Position numbers and translations under genes: made by a program. The notes below the pieces were generated by a model. It worked only from the letters and a program-made list of their open reading frames with translations. It was not told the origin of the DNA and did not search any database. This document shows, one piece after another, positions 16,015-25,633 of a DNA stretch of 64,000 nucleotides. How positions within the stretch are numbered: the first letter of the stretch is position 1; each line of letters opens with the position of its first letter. The stretch is from contig JACKEL010000002.1 in the NCBI GenBank assembly GCA_020632975.1, forward strand, positions 372,001-436,000, given 5' to 3'. This DNA is from Myxococcales bacterium. Its GTDB lineage: Bacteria > Myxococcota_C > UBA6777.

Positions 16015-18423
16015 ATGTCTGATCATCCGTTGGAAAGTCCATCGGCTTCGTCATCAGGAGCCTTTCGGCAGTTCGACCTGTCCCATATCGTCGATGAATT
16101 CTTTCATGAGATCTACATTTTTGATCGTGAGTCTCTGCGCTTTGTTGAGGTCAACAAAGTGGCGCGCGAGAATCTAGGCTATACCCTCGAAGAACTGCGT
16201 CAGATGACACCCTTACAGCTCAAAAGGGAGCTTTCTCAAAGCCTCTTTGAGAGACTGTTGCAACCGATTCGGGCGGGAGAGTCTTCAAAGATCCACTTTG
16301 AAGCGAATCATCATCGCAAAGATGGCTCGATGTACCCCGTCGAAGTGCTTTTGCAGCTAGGGATGTACAACGAGCACGAGGTGTTTGTTGCGATGATCCT
16401 AGATATCACGCAGAGACGCCGCGCAGAAGAAGCTTTACGCCGAAGTGAAGAGCGTTTTCGCACGATCTTTGAGCAAGCTGGGGTCGGAGTGGCTTTGCTT
16501 CATTCGGAGAGTGGGGCCTTTTTGCGACTCAACCAGCGTTACTGCGAGATCCTTGGTTATTCTGAAGAAGAACTGATCCAAGGGATGACTTCTCACGATG
16601 TGACGCACCCCACCGATCTTCCCGTCTGTCTCGAACAGATGGAGCGGATCTATCGTGGGGAGATCCGCAACTTTTCTTTGGAAAAGCGCTATGTCCGCAA
16701 AGATGGCTCGAGCGTTTGGGTGAGCCTCACACTTTCCCCGATATGGGGGAATGATGGCATCATCCAACAACACGTTGCGACGGTCCAAGATATCACCCAA
16801 AACAAAGAAGCACGCGAAGAACTCTTCCGCACCACTACGCTCCTACACAATCTCCTCGATTCATCGCCCGATATGATCTTTGTCAAAGACAAAGAACTTC
16901 GCACCATCTTGTGCAACCCCAGTTTTGCCGCCGCGATCGGCAAAGAACCTTACGAATTGCTCGGCAAAACCGATATCGAAAATGGATGGGGGGAAGACTT
17001 TGTTTATGGAAACCCCGAAAAAGGGCTGCGCGGTTACCATCACGAAGATCGAGAAGTGCTCGAAGGTGCCACGATCCACAACCCAAGAGATCTCGCGCTT
17101 GTTGATGGAGAGGAGCACGTCTTTGATACAAAAAAGTTTCCTTTGCGGGTGAGGGATGGCGAAGTCGTCGGAGTGATCGGGATTTCCCGCGATGTGACAG
17201 AGCGAGAAAACGAAGAAAAACGACGTCAAGAATTGGAAAGACAGGTGCAGCACGCTCAAAAGCTTGAAAGCTTGGGTGTTTTGGCGGGGGGGATCGCGCA
17301 CGACTTCAACAATCTTTTGACGGGGATCTTGGGTTATTCGGATCTTGCTTTGAACTCCATCCCCCAAGGTACGACGGTTTGTGGCTATCTCGAAGAGGTC
17401 GTGAAAGGCGCGCGCCAAGCAGCCGCACTGACCCAGCAGATGTTGGCGTATTCTGGCAAAGGTCGCTTTCTCGTCAAATCGCTCGATCTCTCCCATCTCG
17501 TCGAAGATATGGGAAGATTTCTGGAGATCTCCATCTCCAAAAAATGTGTGCTGCGTTATGAGTTTCTACCAGGGCTGCCAGCCATTGATGCGGATGCTTC
17601 GCAGATTCGGCAAGTTGTGATGAATCTCGTGATCAACGCATCCGAAGCCATAGGAGATAAAAGCGGCGTGATCGCCATTAGCACGGGGATCATGTTTTGC
17701 GATAAACCTTATCTCTCTGAGACGTATCTTGATGAAGATCTCCCCGAAGGCCCTTATGTGTATATCGAAGTGTCGGACAATGGCAGCGGGATGACACCGA
17801 CCACCCAAGCCAAGATCTTCGATCCCTTTTTTACCACCAAGTTTACAGGTCGAGGACTCGGTCTTGCCGCAGTTTTGGGGATCGTTCGTGGTCACAAAGG
17901 AGCCATCAAGGTCTACAGCGAGCCTTCGCGTGGAACAACCATCAAAGTCCTCTTTCCTGTCTCCAAAGAACAAGATCTCAACTCTGAACTCTTTCTCCCC
18001 GCTGTCTCGGGCTGGAACACCTCTGGTGTGGCGCTGGTCGTCGATGATGAAGAGTCTGTTCGGGCCTTGGCGCGGGTCATGCTCGAAAAGATGGGCTTTT
18101 CCGTGCTCTCAGCAGCAGATGGTCGCGAAGCTGTCGAGATCTTCCGCCAAAGAGGTGAACAGATCGACCTTGTGTTGTTGGATATGACGATGCCGCATCT
18201 CAATGGTGAAGAGACTTTTCGCGAGATGCGCAGGATCCGCAGCAATGTCCGAACCATCCTTTCAAGTGGTTACAACGAACAGTCCGCGACCAACCGTTTT
18301 GCTGGAAAAGGCTTGGCCGGGTTTATTCAAAAGCCCTACCAATACGAAGGCTTGCGCGAGATTGTCCAACGGGCGATGGAGCTTCTTCCCAAAGAGGATG
18401 CGAGCGAAATAACCGATAAATAG
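16015..18423 (+). CDS. Cytosolic hybrid sensor histidine kinase (three PAS, HisKA, HATPase, REC)
   Basis: The 802-residue protein has no transmembrane segment. Three PAS domains lie at about residues 22-135, 143-262 and 272-400, the first two ending in the DITQ motif of PAC segments. The HisKA helix contains GGIAHDFNNLL with the phospho-accepting His429. The HATPase domain shows the N box (VVMNLVINASEAI), DNGSGM, and FDPFFTTKFTGRGLGLAAVLGI. A receiver domain (about 673-790) has VVDDEE, the phospho-acceptor Asp723 in LLDMTMP, and the conserved Lys in FIQKPY. The HDFNN motif is typical of NtrB-like and myxobacterial hybrid kinases. It probably senses an intracellular cue through PAS cofactors; no partner response regulator is adjacent, so signal may leave through a phosphotransfer protein or through REC itself. 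Confidence 0.94.
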   Translation: MSDHPLESPSASSSGAFRQFDLSHIVDEFFHEIYIFDRESLRFVEVNKVARENLGYTLEELRQMTPLQLKRELSQSLFERLLQPIRAGESSKIHFEANHHRKDGSMYPVEVLLQLGMYNEHEVFVAMILDITQRRRAEEALRRSEERFRTIFEQAGVGVALLHSESGAFLRLNQRYCEILGYSEEELIQGMTSHDVTHPTDLPVCLEQMERIYRGEIRNFSLEKRYVRKDGSSVWVSLTLSPIWGNDGIIQQHVATVQDITQNKEAREELFRTTTLLHNLLDSSPDMIFVKDKELRTILCNPSFAAAIGKEPYELLGKTDIENGWGEDFVYGNPEKGLRGYHHEDREVLEGATIHNPRDLALVDGEEHVFDTKKFPLRVRDGEVVGVIGISRDVTERENEEKRRQELERQVQHAQKLESLGVLAGGIAHDFNNLLTGILGYSDLALNSIPQGTTVCGYLEEVVKGARQAAALTQQMLAYSGKGRFLVKSLDLSHLVEDMGRFLEISISKKCVLRYEFLPGLPAIDADASQIRQVVMNLVINASEAIGDKSGVIAISTGIMFCDKPYLSETYLDEDLPEGPYVYIEVSDNGSGMTPTTQAKIFDPFFTTKFTGRGLGLAAVLGIVRGHKGAIKVYSEPSRGTTIKVLFPVSKEQDLNSELFLPAVSGWNTSGVALVVDDEESVRALARVMLEKMGFSVLSAADGREAVEIFRQRGEQIDLVLLDMTMPHLNGEETFREMRRIRSNVRTILSSGYNEQSATNRFAGKGLAGFIQKPYQYEGLREIVQRAMELLPKEDASEITDK

Positions 18424-18528
18424 GGGCATTTGAAAGAGAGGCTTATTGGAAGGTCTGAAGCTTGGAGGGGGACGGAGCTTGTTGGAAGGTCTAAACGATT
18501 GAAGGGATATGGGGCTTGGGAGGGGTGA

Positions 18529-20247
18529 TTATTTGTTTTTGACAGAGGGGAAGGTGAAGATCCCAACAGCGCGGCGCAAAGCCAAGAGCGCAACTTCGAG
18601 GTTCAGGGTCTCGCGCAACAGGTTGATGCGAGCAGAGTTGAGGGTGTTGTTGGCGTCCGAGACTTCCACAGGGGTGGCGACACCCGTTTTGAAGCGTTCT
18701 TGGGTGAGTGCGTAGCTTTTTTCTGCCAAAAGGACCTGTTGTTGGGCTGTTTGGATCGAAGCTTGTGAGTTTTTGATCGACAAAAGCGCTGTCGAAACTT
18801 CGTTTTCCACTTGGCGATGGCTTTTGGAGAGGTTGAGTCGTGCTTCGCGGAGTTTGGATTCATTTTCCTTCAACGCAGCGTAGCGAGCCCCACCTTCGTA
18901 GAGGTTCATGCTGGCTTGCAGCGTGACGCTCCATGTGGAGTTTTGGTTGGTACCAAAGGACTGGAAGTTTCCAACGCGCAAAGACGTGACAAGCGCGACT
19001 GTTGGGATAAATCGCAACCATACTTCAGCCACGTTCTTTTCGGCCACTTGGACCGCCAAACGCGAAGTCTTGACTTCTTCACGCAGACGCTTGGCTTGGG
19101 ACATCCAGTCTGTCAGTTCGCCGCTCAACTCTTTGGGCGCTTGGGGTCGTTTGGGGCGGAAACGCATGTCTCGCTTGTTCAACAACAAAGCCAAGGCCAG
19201 CTTGGTGTTGCGCAGACCTGTTTGTGATTGAATCAACTGTTGTTGAGCGCTCACAACGTCCAACTCTGCACGAGTTACCGTGAGAGAAGGCGTGACGCCT
19301 GCTTGGTAGCGAGCTTTTGCGATCTGCAAGCGCTCTTCAGCATTCTGAAGAGACTGTCTTGCGATATCGACCAAACCATCGGTCAATAGGACGCTATAGT
19401 AGGCGCGTGTTGCGGCAAACATCACTTCGCGGCGAGCTTGCTTGAGGCTTTCTGCGATCTGATCCACAGAGAGATAAGCCGATTGCAACAAGGGGATCGC
19501 ACGCATGTTGAAGAACTGCCAACTCATTTGAAGCTGGAAAGTCAACTGATCGATGGGGGTAATGACCGTGGGAGGGGCATTTGCGAGATCTTCGAGTTGC
19601 TTTTTGGTCTCTGCGGGGATCGGGAAGCCATCAAAAAGCTTCAACAACGGACCAAAGGAGCTACCTGACGAAAAGGCCGCTTCGACTTGGTTGCGGGTGT
19701 AGATACCTGCAACGGAGATCTGCGGCTTGAGGATCGACCACGTCTTGTAGCGAATCAACTCAGCTTGAACCATACGTTCACGCAAGATCTTGAGATCAAG
19801 GTTATCTTTTCTCACCAACTCGTACACTTCGCTCAAAGCCATCTCTGGATCGCTGGCATCCGAACGCGGACGCAAGGGCGGCTTTTTGATCACAGAGATC
19901 TCTGTGTTGGCTTTGCTGGCTTGGGCCAAAAGTGACGCAGAAGGTTTCAGTCGCAGGGGGAGGCGTTTGGCTTTTTTGATCTTCTTGCGCAAGATCAACG
20001 CGAGACGCCGACGCAACAAACGTTTTGAACGACGAGTCTTTCTTCTTTTGTTGGCTTTTTGAGGGGTGCCTCGCGCGATACGGACGCGGCGGCGTTTGCG
20101 TCGTTTGATGTATCGTTTGTGCCCATACTTCGCTCGATTTCGACGAAGCTTGCGAGCTGTAGGCGTTTCTTCTGCTGCCGCGCTACGCTCCCATGGACCA
20201 CTCCACACAAACAAGAATATCCCTAAGAGCAACCACATCCGCTTCAT
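18529..20247 (-). CDS. TolC-family outer-membrane efflux protein with Arg/Lys-rich head
   Basis: The 572-residue product carries a signal peptide (about 1-26), then about 75 residues dominated by Arg and Lys (RRKRRRVRIARG, KANKRRKTRRSKRLLRRR), a hydrophilic linker, and a full outer-membrane-factor domain (about 130-570). The factor domain has two internally similar halves, each with long coiled helices (RREVMFAATRAYYSVLLTD; SHRQVENEVSTALLSIKNSQ) and a strand region. TolC-type proteins form trimeric exit ducts for tripartite efflux or type I secretion. No RND pump, ABC exporter or membrane-fusion gene is next to it. The ATG at 20247 follows GGAG by nine bases; a TTG at 20262 is the alternative. 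The basic head is unusual for the family. Confidence 0.9.
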   Translation of the reverse strand: MKRMWLLLGIFLFVWSGPWERSAAAEETPTARKLRRNRAKYGHKRYIKRRKRRRVRIARGTPQKANKRRKTRRSKRLLRRRLALILRKKIKKAKRLPLRLKPSASLLAQASKANTEISVIKKPPLRPRSDASDPEMALSEVYELVRKDNLDLKILRERMVQAELIRYKTWSILKPQISVAGIYTRNQVEAAFSSGSSFGPLLKLFDGFPIPAETKKQLEDLANAPPTVITPIDQLTFQLQMSWQFFNMRAIPLLQSAYLSVDQIAESLKQARREVMFAATRAYYSVLLTDGLVDIARQSLQNAEERLQIAKARYQAGVTPSLTVTRAELDVVSAQQQLIQSQTGLRNTKLALALLLNKRDMRFRPKRPQAPKELSGELTDWMSQAKRLREEVKTSRLAVQVAEKNVAEVWLRFIPTVALVTSLRVGNFQSFGTNQNSTWSVTLQASMNLYEGGARYAALKENESKLREARLNLSKSHRQVENEVSTALLSIKNSQASIQTAQQQVLLAEKSYALTQERFKTGVATPVEVSDANNTLNSARINLLRETLNLEVALLALRRAVGIFTFPSVKNK

Positions 20248-20338
20248 CCAACATATCTCCAAAGTGATTCAACCAAAAATAGCCCTCGAACGAGTATTTG
20301 CATTTTTTTCGGTCAGTGGACTCAGAAAAACGAGTGGA

Positions 20339-20367
20339 ACATTAATCTTCGCTAGGGTGCGTGTCAA
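20339..20367 (-). promoter_or_regulatory. Promoter of the TolC-like gene
   Basis: On the minus strand TTGACA (20362-20367) and TAATGT (20339-20344) are separated by 17 bases. Predicted start is near 20332, about 85 bases upstream of the ATG. Confidence 0.6.
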
Positions 20368-20369
20368 GC

Positions 20370-20872
20370 GCAGGTTTATTCTAAGACTTGGCCTCATTTC
20401 CCTAGAGAGACGGCTCCTATGCAAAGATGCTTCTCCCATCGTTCGAGATGCGGAACACTCTATCGCTTAAACTGCTCCATCTGCACAAATCTCCGTATCT
20501 TGACAACAATGTCTCTCTACATCTCCCGAACCATCGGGGTTTTGATGCACCGCACTTTTTTGCGTGATTCGCTCCCTCTACGACGACAAGCGAGAGAAAA
20601 AGAATGGGCTCATGCAGCAACATGACGCGAATCAATCCATCGCACGCGCGACAAAGCACGCAGGACTGCACACGACGGAATCGAGGAACGAGGAGTTCGA
20701 GAAGACGTCAAAGCACCCTGTTCAGCCGTGTATGGCAGGGCCAAAGGCTTGCTCACCTAGCTAGGTGAGGCGTGGGATGCTTTGTAGAGGGATGGAAAGG
20801 GCTTTGGGAGGCGATAGAGAGTACTTTGAGGGAGAAGAGAGGGGGAAGGTTTGGAAAGAGAGTCGTGTGGTC
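20370..20872. other. Gene-poor interval between the TolC-like gene and the Cys-rich lipoprotein gene
   Basis: I find no convincing gene here. The short open frames on both strands lack ribosome-binding sites and family features. The one clear element is a perfect 18-bp palindrome, CTCACCTAGCTAGGTGAG, at 20752-20769, centred on CTAG. It has no T-tract, so it may be an operator rather than a terminator; it lies about 100 bases beyond the stop of the lipoprotein gene. Confidence 0.5.
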
Positions 20873-22234
20873 TTAGGGAGCTTTACAGAATCCGTCTGTA
20901 CCGCATTTGCTTCCCGAGGGACAGTCGCAGTCTGCTTTACAGGAGGTTTGGGGCTCAGTTTTGGGAGGATCCACACACACACTGTCAGTGTTGCAGACCT
21001 GACCTGTGGGGCACTCGCAGCTGGCGCGGCAAGTTTTCACACAGACGTTGTTGGAGCAGGTTTCGCCAGTTGCGCAGCCAGCGTCAGAACCACAACCCGC
21101 TTTACAGGTCTTGCTGGTCGCGTCGCAGTATTTGCCAGCGCCGCAAGCTGCATCCGTGCTGCAACCATCTTTGCAGGTTCCTGCGTCGCAGTATTTGCCA
21201 GTGCCGCAAGCTGCGTCAGTGGTACAGGGAGCGCTTTTGCAAACCGAGTTTTCGCAAACTTGGTTGGAACCGCAGTCTTCGTTGCGACGGCAACCTGCTT
21301 GGCAAGCGCCTGATTCACAGATCTTGCCAGCGCCGCAGTCAGCGTCACGAGCACATTGAGCCGAGGCACATTTACCGTTGGTGCAGGACTCACCGCGGGG
21401 GCAGTCGTTGGTGGTTTTGCAACCTGCGACACATTGGCTGGAGACACAGATCTCACCGAGTTTACACTCTTTGTCGCTTGCACAAGTGGGGAGACGTTCT
21501 TTACAAGCACCGTTGGAGCAAATCTTTCCGTCAGCGCAGTCTGCATCGCGGCGGCAACCTTCTACACAAGGAGAGCCTGCTGTTTTGCAGATGGTACCGA
21601 TCTTACAATCAGCATCTGTGCGGCAAGCATCATCCTTACAACCACCTTCGATACAGAGTTGGCCATTGGAACAATCGTTGTCTGTGTTGCAACCTTGGCG
21701 GCACTGGTTTTGGCTGCAAACTTGGCCACGAGGACACTCAGCATCAGCGCGGCAACCGTCTTGGCAGGTTCCAGACAAGCAGACTTTTCCACCTGTACAG
21801 TCAGCATCTGCAGAACATTCGGGCTTGGGCTGTGTGGGCGTTGTTGTTCCACCATTGGGAGAACAGACACCTTGAACACAGTCACAAGGACGACCGATGT
21901 TGCAGTCTGCGGGAGATTTACAGGTCGGACGACAGGAGTAGTCCGAACAAACTTCGCCAGGAGCGCAGTGGCTGTCGCGGCGACACTCTGCAGGGGCGTT
22001 GGGATCTACAACGCATTGACGCATGACGCATACTTTACCTACGGGGCAGTGTGCGTCGCGGTAGCAATCATTTTGGGTTTGTTGGGTGGGAGTTTTACCG
22101 CCACCACAGTAAGGGTCCCATGGATAGACATCGCAGTAGCTGCCACCATGGAATCCACAGAAACACCCTGTGAAGAGGGCTGCGGGGGTGAGGAAAAGGC
22201 TCATCAAAAGAAAACGAAACTTAACGCGGTTCAT
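20873..22234 (-). CDS. Lipoprotein with tandem Dickkopf-like Cys-rich repeats
   Basis: The 453-residue product begins with a lipoprotein signal peptide whose lipobox LFTGC places the lipidated Cys at about residue 23. The mature chain is almost entirely tandem repeats of about 20 residues with the pattern C-x3-D-x2-C-x2-G-x2-C-x4-C, about 18 copies. This is the Dickkopf N-terminal-like Cys-rich repeat expanded in myxobacterial surface proteins. Disulfide-rich repeats of this kind are likely extracellular, possibly adhesive or binding modules; the ligand is unknown. The start ATG is chosen for the signal peptide. No operon partner is visible, and the palindrome at 20752-20769 lies downstream. 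The long plus-strand open frames across this gene are shadows of its repeats. Confidence 0.9.
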   Translation of the reverse strand: MNRVKFRFLLMSLFLTPAALFTGCFCGFHGGSYCDVYPWDPYCGGGKTPTQQTQNDCYRDAHCPVGKVCVMRQCVVDPNAPAECRRDSHCAPGEVCSDYSCRPTCKSPADCNIGRPCDCVQGVCSPNGGTTTPTQPKPECSADADCTGGKVCLSGTCQDGCRADAECPRGQVCSQNQCRQGCNTDNDCSNGQLCIEGGCKDDACRTDADCKIGTICKTAGSPCVEGCRRDADCADGKICSNGACKERLPTCASDKECKLGEICVSSQCVAGCKTTNDCPRGESCTNGKCASAQCARDADCGAGKICESGACQAGCRRNEDCGSNQVCENSVCKSAPCTTDAACGTGKYCDAGTCKDGCSTDAACGAGKYCDATSKTCKAGCGSDAGCATGETCSNNVCVKTCRASCECPTGQVCNTDSVCVDPPKTEPQTSCKADCDCPSGSKCGTDGFCKAP

Positions 22235-22393
22235 GCTTTATTTCTCCTTCCAAATCCTGGAGGCGCCTCGCCGGCAGTGCGGGCCGCGTGATTTGTGTGA
22301 GTTGACGCACAGTTTGTAAACAAGATCTGTGCCATTTTGTCAAAAGGGTCTTTTGGAGACACTTTGTCGATCTCTTTTTTGGATCAGATCGGA

Positions 22394-22422
22394 ACACATT
22401 GGCCAATTGTGTACGATATAAA
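22394..22422 (+). promoter_or_regulatory. Palindrome overlapping a TATAAA promoter element
   Basis: ACACATTGGCCAATTGTGT at 22394-22412 is an imperfect inverted repeat lying directly upstream of TATAAA at 22417-22422, covering the -35 and spacer region. The -35 itself is not consensus, which fits a regulator-controlled promoter. A start near 22430 would give a very short leader with AAGGAG before the small ORF at 22442. Confidence 0.4.
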
Positions 22423-22441
22423 ATCCGATGAGAAGGAGAGC

Positions 22442-22558
22442 TTGGCGTTTTTTCGAAAAGAAAAAGATGCCTGGTCCCTCGAAGATCATTTGATCAAAGA
22501 CGATATGCCCCAAACGCACAAGCCCAGCGGAAACTTACACCCAAAAAATCGAGGATGA
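22442..22558 (+). CDS. Small hydrophilic protein, 38 residues
   Basis: A TTG at 22442 follows AAGGAG by three to four bases and opens a 38-residue, highly charged frame (MAFFRKEKDAW...). It ends in a TGA that overlaps the next ORF as ATGA at 22555-22558. The promoter-like TATAAA lies 20 bases upstream. No family is recognisable. Its support is the ribosome-binding sequence and the overlap chain leading into the TPR gene, so it may be a leader peptide or a real small protein. Confidence 0.35.
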   Translation: MAFFRKEKDAWSLEDHLIKDDMPQTHKPSGNLHPKNRG

Positions 22559-22839
22559 GTCTTGTCGTGCAAGCTTCGCGGTGTCCCCCCTTGTGGGAAC
22601 AAAGTGATCGGGTATCATGGCGAGTCAAAGTGGATAATGATTTATCCAATGGTCTATTATTCCTCCAACTTGGTGCAGTTCTCCTCCTTTCGCTGCTTTT
22701 TTGCGTGCAGTGTAAAGGAGTTTTTTGCGCAATCTCTCTGTTTTTACAAGGGATTGTGCTTGTTTGTCCTTGGGTGGAGTCTTTTTTCGGTTCGCTTTTG
22801 GGTATGGGTTCGCTTGTCCTACACAGGGGGCTCTTTTGA
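22555..22839 (+). CDS. Small hydrophobic protein, 94 residues (doubtful)
   Basis: This frame starts at an ATG overlapping the preceding stop (ATGA) and ends in a TGA overlapping the TTG start proposed for the large TPR protein (22836). It encodes two hydrophobic segments at about residues 34-52 and 55-75 and contains several cysteines. The DNA is T-rich and codon use differs from neighbouring genes, which argues against coding; the precise overlaps at both ends argue for it. If real, it would be a small membrane protein translated in series with its neighbours. Confidence 0.3.
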   Translation: MSLVVQASRCPPLWEQSDRVSWRVKVDNDLSNGLLFLQLGAVLLLSLLFCVQCKGVFCAISLFLQGIVLVCPWVESFFGSLLGMGSLVLHRGLF

Positions 22840-25616
22840 CGATCCAAGAAGAACATAAAGCGCTTTTACGCGCGGGGCTATTGCCTGAAGGAGCCGAACC
22901 TGAACTGATGTTGTGGGGGGTGATCTCTGGTGGTCGCTTGGAGGGGCGTGAGGGAATCCTCTTTCTGGCGGGTGGGTTATGGGGATTTTATGGACGAGAC
23001 TTTGTCTATTTGACTTCTTATGCGGGATTTGTAGGAGATCTTGCTCGTCTTTCAGGATGCGAAGGCCCGATGGTTTCGGGAGATTCGATGGAGTCCTACG
23101 CCTTGGAGGGACTTGTCGAAGGCGAAGGCCCCACTGAGCAACGCTACTTTTTTACGCCTGACGCGATGACATATCGTCGCAGCCTTGAAGATATCCCCCA
23201 TTTCTTTATGACCTTGCGACAACGTGTCAACAACCAGCTTCTTCCCGAAGCGTCGGGGCTGTTTCGCCAAGGTTTGGCGCATTGGGAGGCTGGACACCTC
23301 GGTGACGCTGAAGATCTTCTCCGTGCAGCGGGCAGAATCGATCCAAGGAGCGCTCTTCCTCCATTCTTCGTTGGGCAGTTGATCCTCGAACAAGGAGAGC
23401 GTGGACGAGAAGCCCTCCAACAGCTCCAAGTGGCCCAGCAACGGCTTTATGAGGACAACCAAGCCCTTTACCTTGCTTTGGGTCGAGCACACCTCCAAGA
23501 AGGTGATCTGCGTTCTGCTGAGCGCGCTTTTTTGGAGTCGTTGCAGTATCACGAAGATGCACAAGCACATTTCTTTCTTGCAGAGGTCTATGGGGAACAA
23601 AAACGCCTGCGCGATCGAGCGCATCATCTCAAACAGGCGGTGGTGTTAGAGCCAGAAGGCCCTTACCTCGCTTGGTTGGCTTTGGATGCAGCGCGCGAAA
23701 GAGACTGGGGTCATACACGTCTTCATCTGGCCAAACTCCACAAAGAACACAAAGACAACCCCATCGCTCTTGCGGCGCAGGCTTACCTTTCAGAACAAGA
23801 AGGACGCCAACACGAGGCGATCCAACTTGTGAAGCAAGCTCTTGCCGTGGAGCCCGATCTCGAAGTTCTTCAAGATGCCAAGCAACATTTTGGTCTAGAG
23901 CACGAACCTTCCTCCGAAGGGGATGAGATCTTCGAGCCTCCACCCCACTCACCCACTCGTCAACAACACAACGCTGCGGAGGCGTTTATGTGGCTTCACG
24001 AGCAAGAAGAACAGTTGTCTCGCCAACAGATCCCGCTGATGATCGAAGAGTTTTCTTCGCAGATCGCGACTTTTTCGGATCAGTGGGGCGCCTACCTGAT
24101 GACTTGTATGTTGCGGGGAGACTCGCTCGATCAAGCGATGGAGGCTTTGCAAGTCCGATTACGCGAAGGGATGACAGAGCAAGCACGGGGATTTCTGCTG
24201 CGCGCGCGTGGTTGGTTGCACGAACAGTGGTATGCCCTCCATGAAGAGGTCTTGCGCGACTTACCTTTCCAGTCCGTCGTCGTCTTAGAAGAAGACGCAG
24301 AGGACCCGATCGCGATGACTGGACGTGTCACACACCAACAGTTGTTTTTGCGTTTGCTTGAACACACAGAGATCCGCTTGGAAGCTCTCTTTTCCCAATT
24401 GTTGCAGTATGCCTTGGGGCTTGTGGATGGTGGGTTGGTCACGCTGTTTTTGTTGGATCTTCAGGGATTGTCCGAACACCCCGATCCCAACGCGCTTTCA
24501 GGACTCTTGCAAAAGCGTCTCCAGCCGATCGTTCAGCGGCTCAATATCTATCTCAAGGCTTGGTTGCAACAATACCTCGATCTTTTACAGGTCTGCATGG
24601 GCCGCCTTTTGGATCTCTCGATAGGGCCTGTGGCTGACGAAGACTCCTATCTTCCTTCTGCGATGGGGGCTGGGGCCTCTTTGTCGGAGACTTCTGCTCT
24701 GCACATGCCTTTGTCGAGCGCCGAAACCACCGCCTTGCAGATCCCTTCTCCAGAAGATCCCTCAGACGAAGATGTCTCTTTTTCTTCGGGATTTGGTTCT
24801 TTGGATGACTCTTTTATCTCGAAGACGCCGATGTATCGGGCCGAAAAGATCGATGCTGTCGCACCCGCATCTTCGGCCTCTGTGATCTCCCCGCCTCCCA
24901 CAAGCGCCTCGCCATCTCGAAGTTCGAGCAAGTCGGCGATCTCTGTGTCTAGTTCTCCTGGAGGTGGGTTGTTCTTTCTACCCAAGTTGCCTGGTGAAGA
25001 GAAAGGTTCGGGAGCTGTAAGTGCGAGCCATCGGCCTTCTGCGGGAGGTCTGCGCTCTGCACCAACTTCTTCCCCTGCCCTTTCAGGAACGAAGCCTTCC
25101 CCCTCTCCTTCTGGGGCTGCGAAAGCTTATCGTGTCTCTGCGATCTCTCCTTCGGGTTCGGCTCCTTTGTTTCAATCCCCTTCTTCTAGCCCCAATATGC
25201 GAGACGTTCGCCCCATCACAGGGGGCTTTTCGCCGTTGCCTGAAGATGAGGGAGAGCCGACTTTGCATCCCGCAGCAGCGGCTTCTTTGCGCAATGAGGA
25301 AACAACTGCACTAGACACGGGGCGTCTGCGTTCACAGATTTCAGGAGATGAAACGCCTCCGACTTCTTTTCCTGCGGTTCCTCAAGAAGACGAACCGCTC
25401 CCTGACCCACAAAGTGATCCGATTGGTTGGGCTTATGCGATGTACCATCGTGCGTTTCAGTCGCTTGGATATCCCGAACCACCCACTTCGAAAGATCGCT
25501 TTGTTCGGATCCTTGAAACCAAGGTGCAGGCTTGGAAACAACGCACTGGCCAAGATCCTGACATCTATGTGGAAATCGAACAAGGGCGTCCGCAAATCAA
25601 GCTTCGCGAACGCTAA
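22836..25616 (+). CDS. Large cytoplasmic TPR protein with disordered Ser/Pro-rich region
   Basis: With a TTG start at 22836, preceded by GGGGG at five bases, the product has about 926 residues. An N-terminal alpha/beta domain (about 1-125) precedes TPR-type repeats (about 150-350), for example LFRQGLAHWEAGHLGDAEDL and RAHLQEGDLRSAERAFLES. A helical region (about 380-610) follows, then a Ser/Pro-rich low-complexity region (about 625-865) and a short C-terminal helical domain. No signal peptide is seen, so it is probably cytoplasmic. The start is uncertain because the upstream frame continues to 22725. The next gene begins 17 bases later and is also a TPR protein, so the two likely form a pair. 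Confidence 0.82.
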   Translation: MTIQEEHKALLRAGLLPEGAEPELMLWGVISGGRLEGREGILFLAGGLWGFYGRDFVYLTSYAGFVGDLARLSGCEGPMVSGDSMESYALEGLVEGEGPTEQRYFFTPDAMTYRRSLEDIPHFFMTLRQRVNNQLLPEASGLFRQGLAHWEAGHLGDAEDLLRAAGRIDPRSALPPFFVGQLILEQGERGREALQQLQVAQQRLYEDNQALYLALGRAHLQEGDLRSAERAFLESLQYHEDAQAHFFLAEVYGEQKRLRDRAHHLKQAVVLEPEGPYLAWLALDAARERDWGHTRLHLAKLHKEHKDNPIALAAQAYLSEQEGRQHEAIQLVKQALAVEPDLEVLQDAKQHFGLEHEPSSEGDEIFEPPPHSPTRQQHNAAEAFMWLHEQEEQLSRQQIPLMIEEFSSQIATFSDQWGAYLMTCMLRGDSLDQAMEALQVRLREGMTEQARGFLLRARGWLHEQWYALHEEVLRDLPFQSVVVLEEDAEDPIAMTGRVTHQQLFLRLLEHTEIRLEALFSQLLQYALGLVDGGLVTLFLLDLQGLSEHPDPNALSGLLQKRLQPIVQRLNIYLKAWLQQYLDLLQVCMGRLLDLSIGPVADEDSYLPSAMGAGASLSETSALHMPLSSAETTALQIPSPEDPSDEDVSFSSGFGSLDDSFISKTPMYRAEKIDAVAPASSASVISPPPTSASPSRSSSKSAISVSSSPGGGLFFLPKLPGEEKGSGAVSASHRPSAGGLRSAPTSSPALSGTKPSPSPSGAAKAYRVSAISPSGSAPLFQSPSSSPNMRDVRPITGGFSPLPEDEGEPTLHPAAAASLRNEETTALDTGRLRSQISGDETPPTSFPAVPQEDEPLPDPQSDPIGWAYAMYHRAFQSLGYPEPPTSKDRFVRILETKVQAWKQRTGQDPDIYVEIEQGRPQIKLRER

Positions 25617-25633
25617 AGACCTAGGAGTCGAAC

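Noticed and set aside
20851..22291. Two long plus-strand frames over the Cys-rich gene
   Set aside because: The minus-strand reading has a lipoprotein signal and regular C-x-C repeats; the plus-strand proteins are translation shadows of those repeats.
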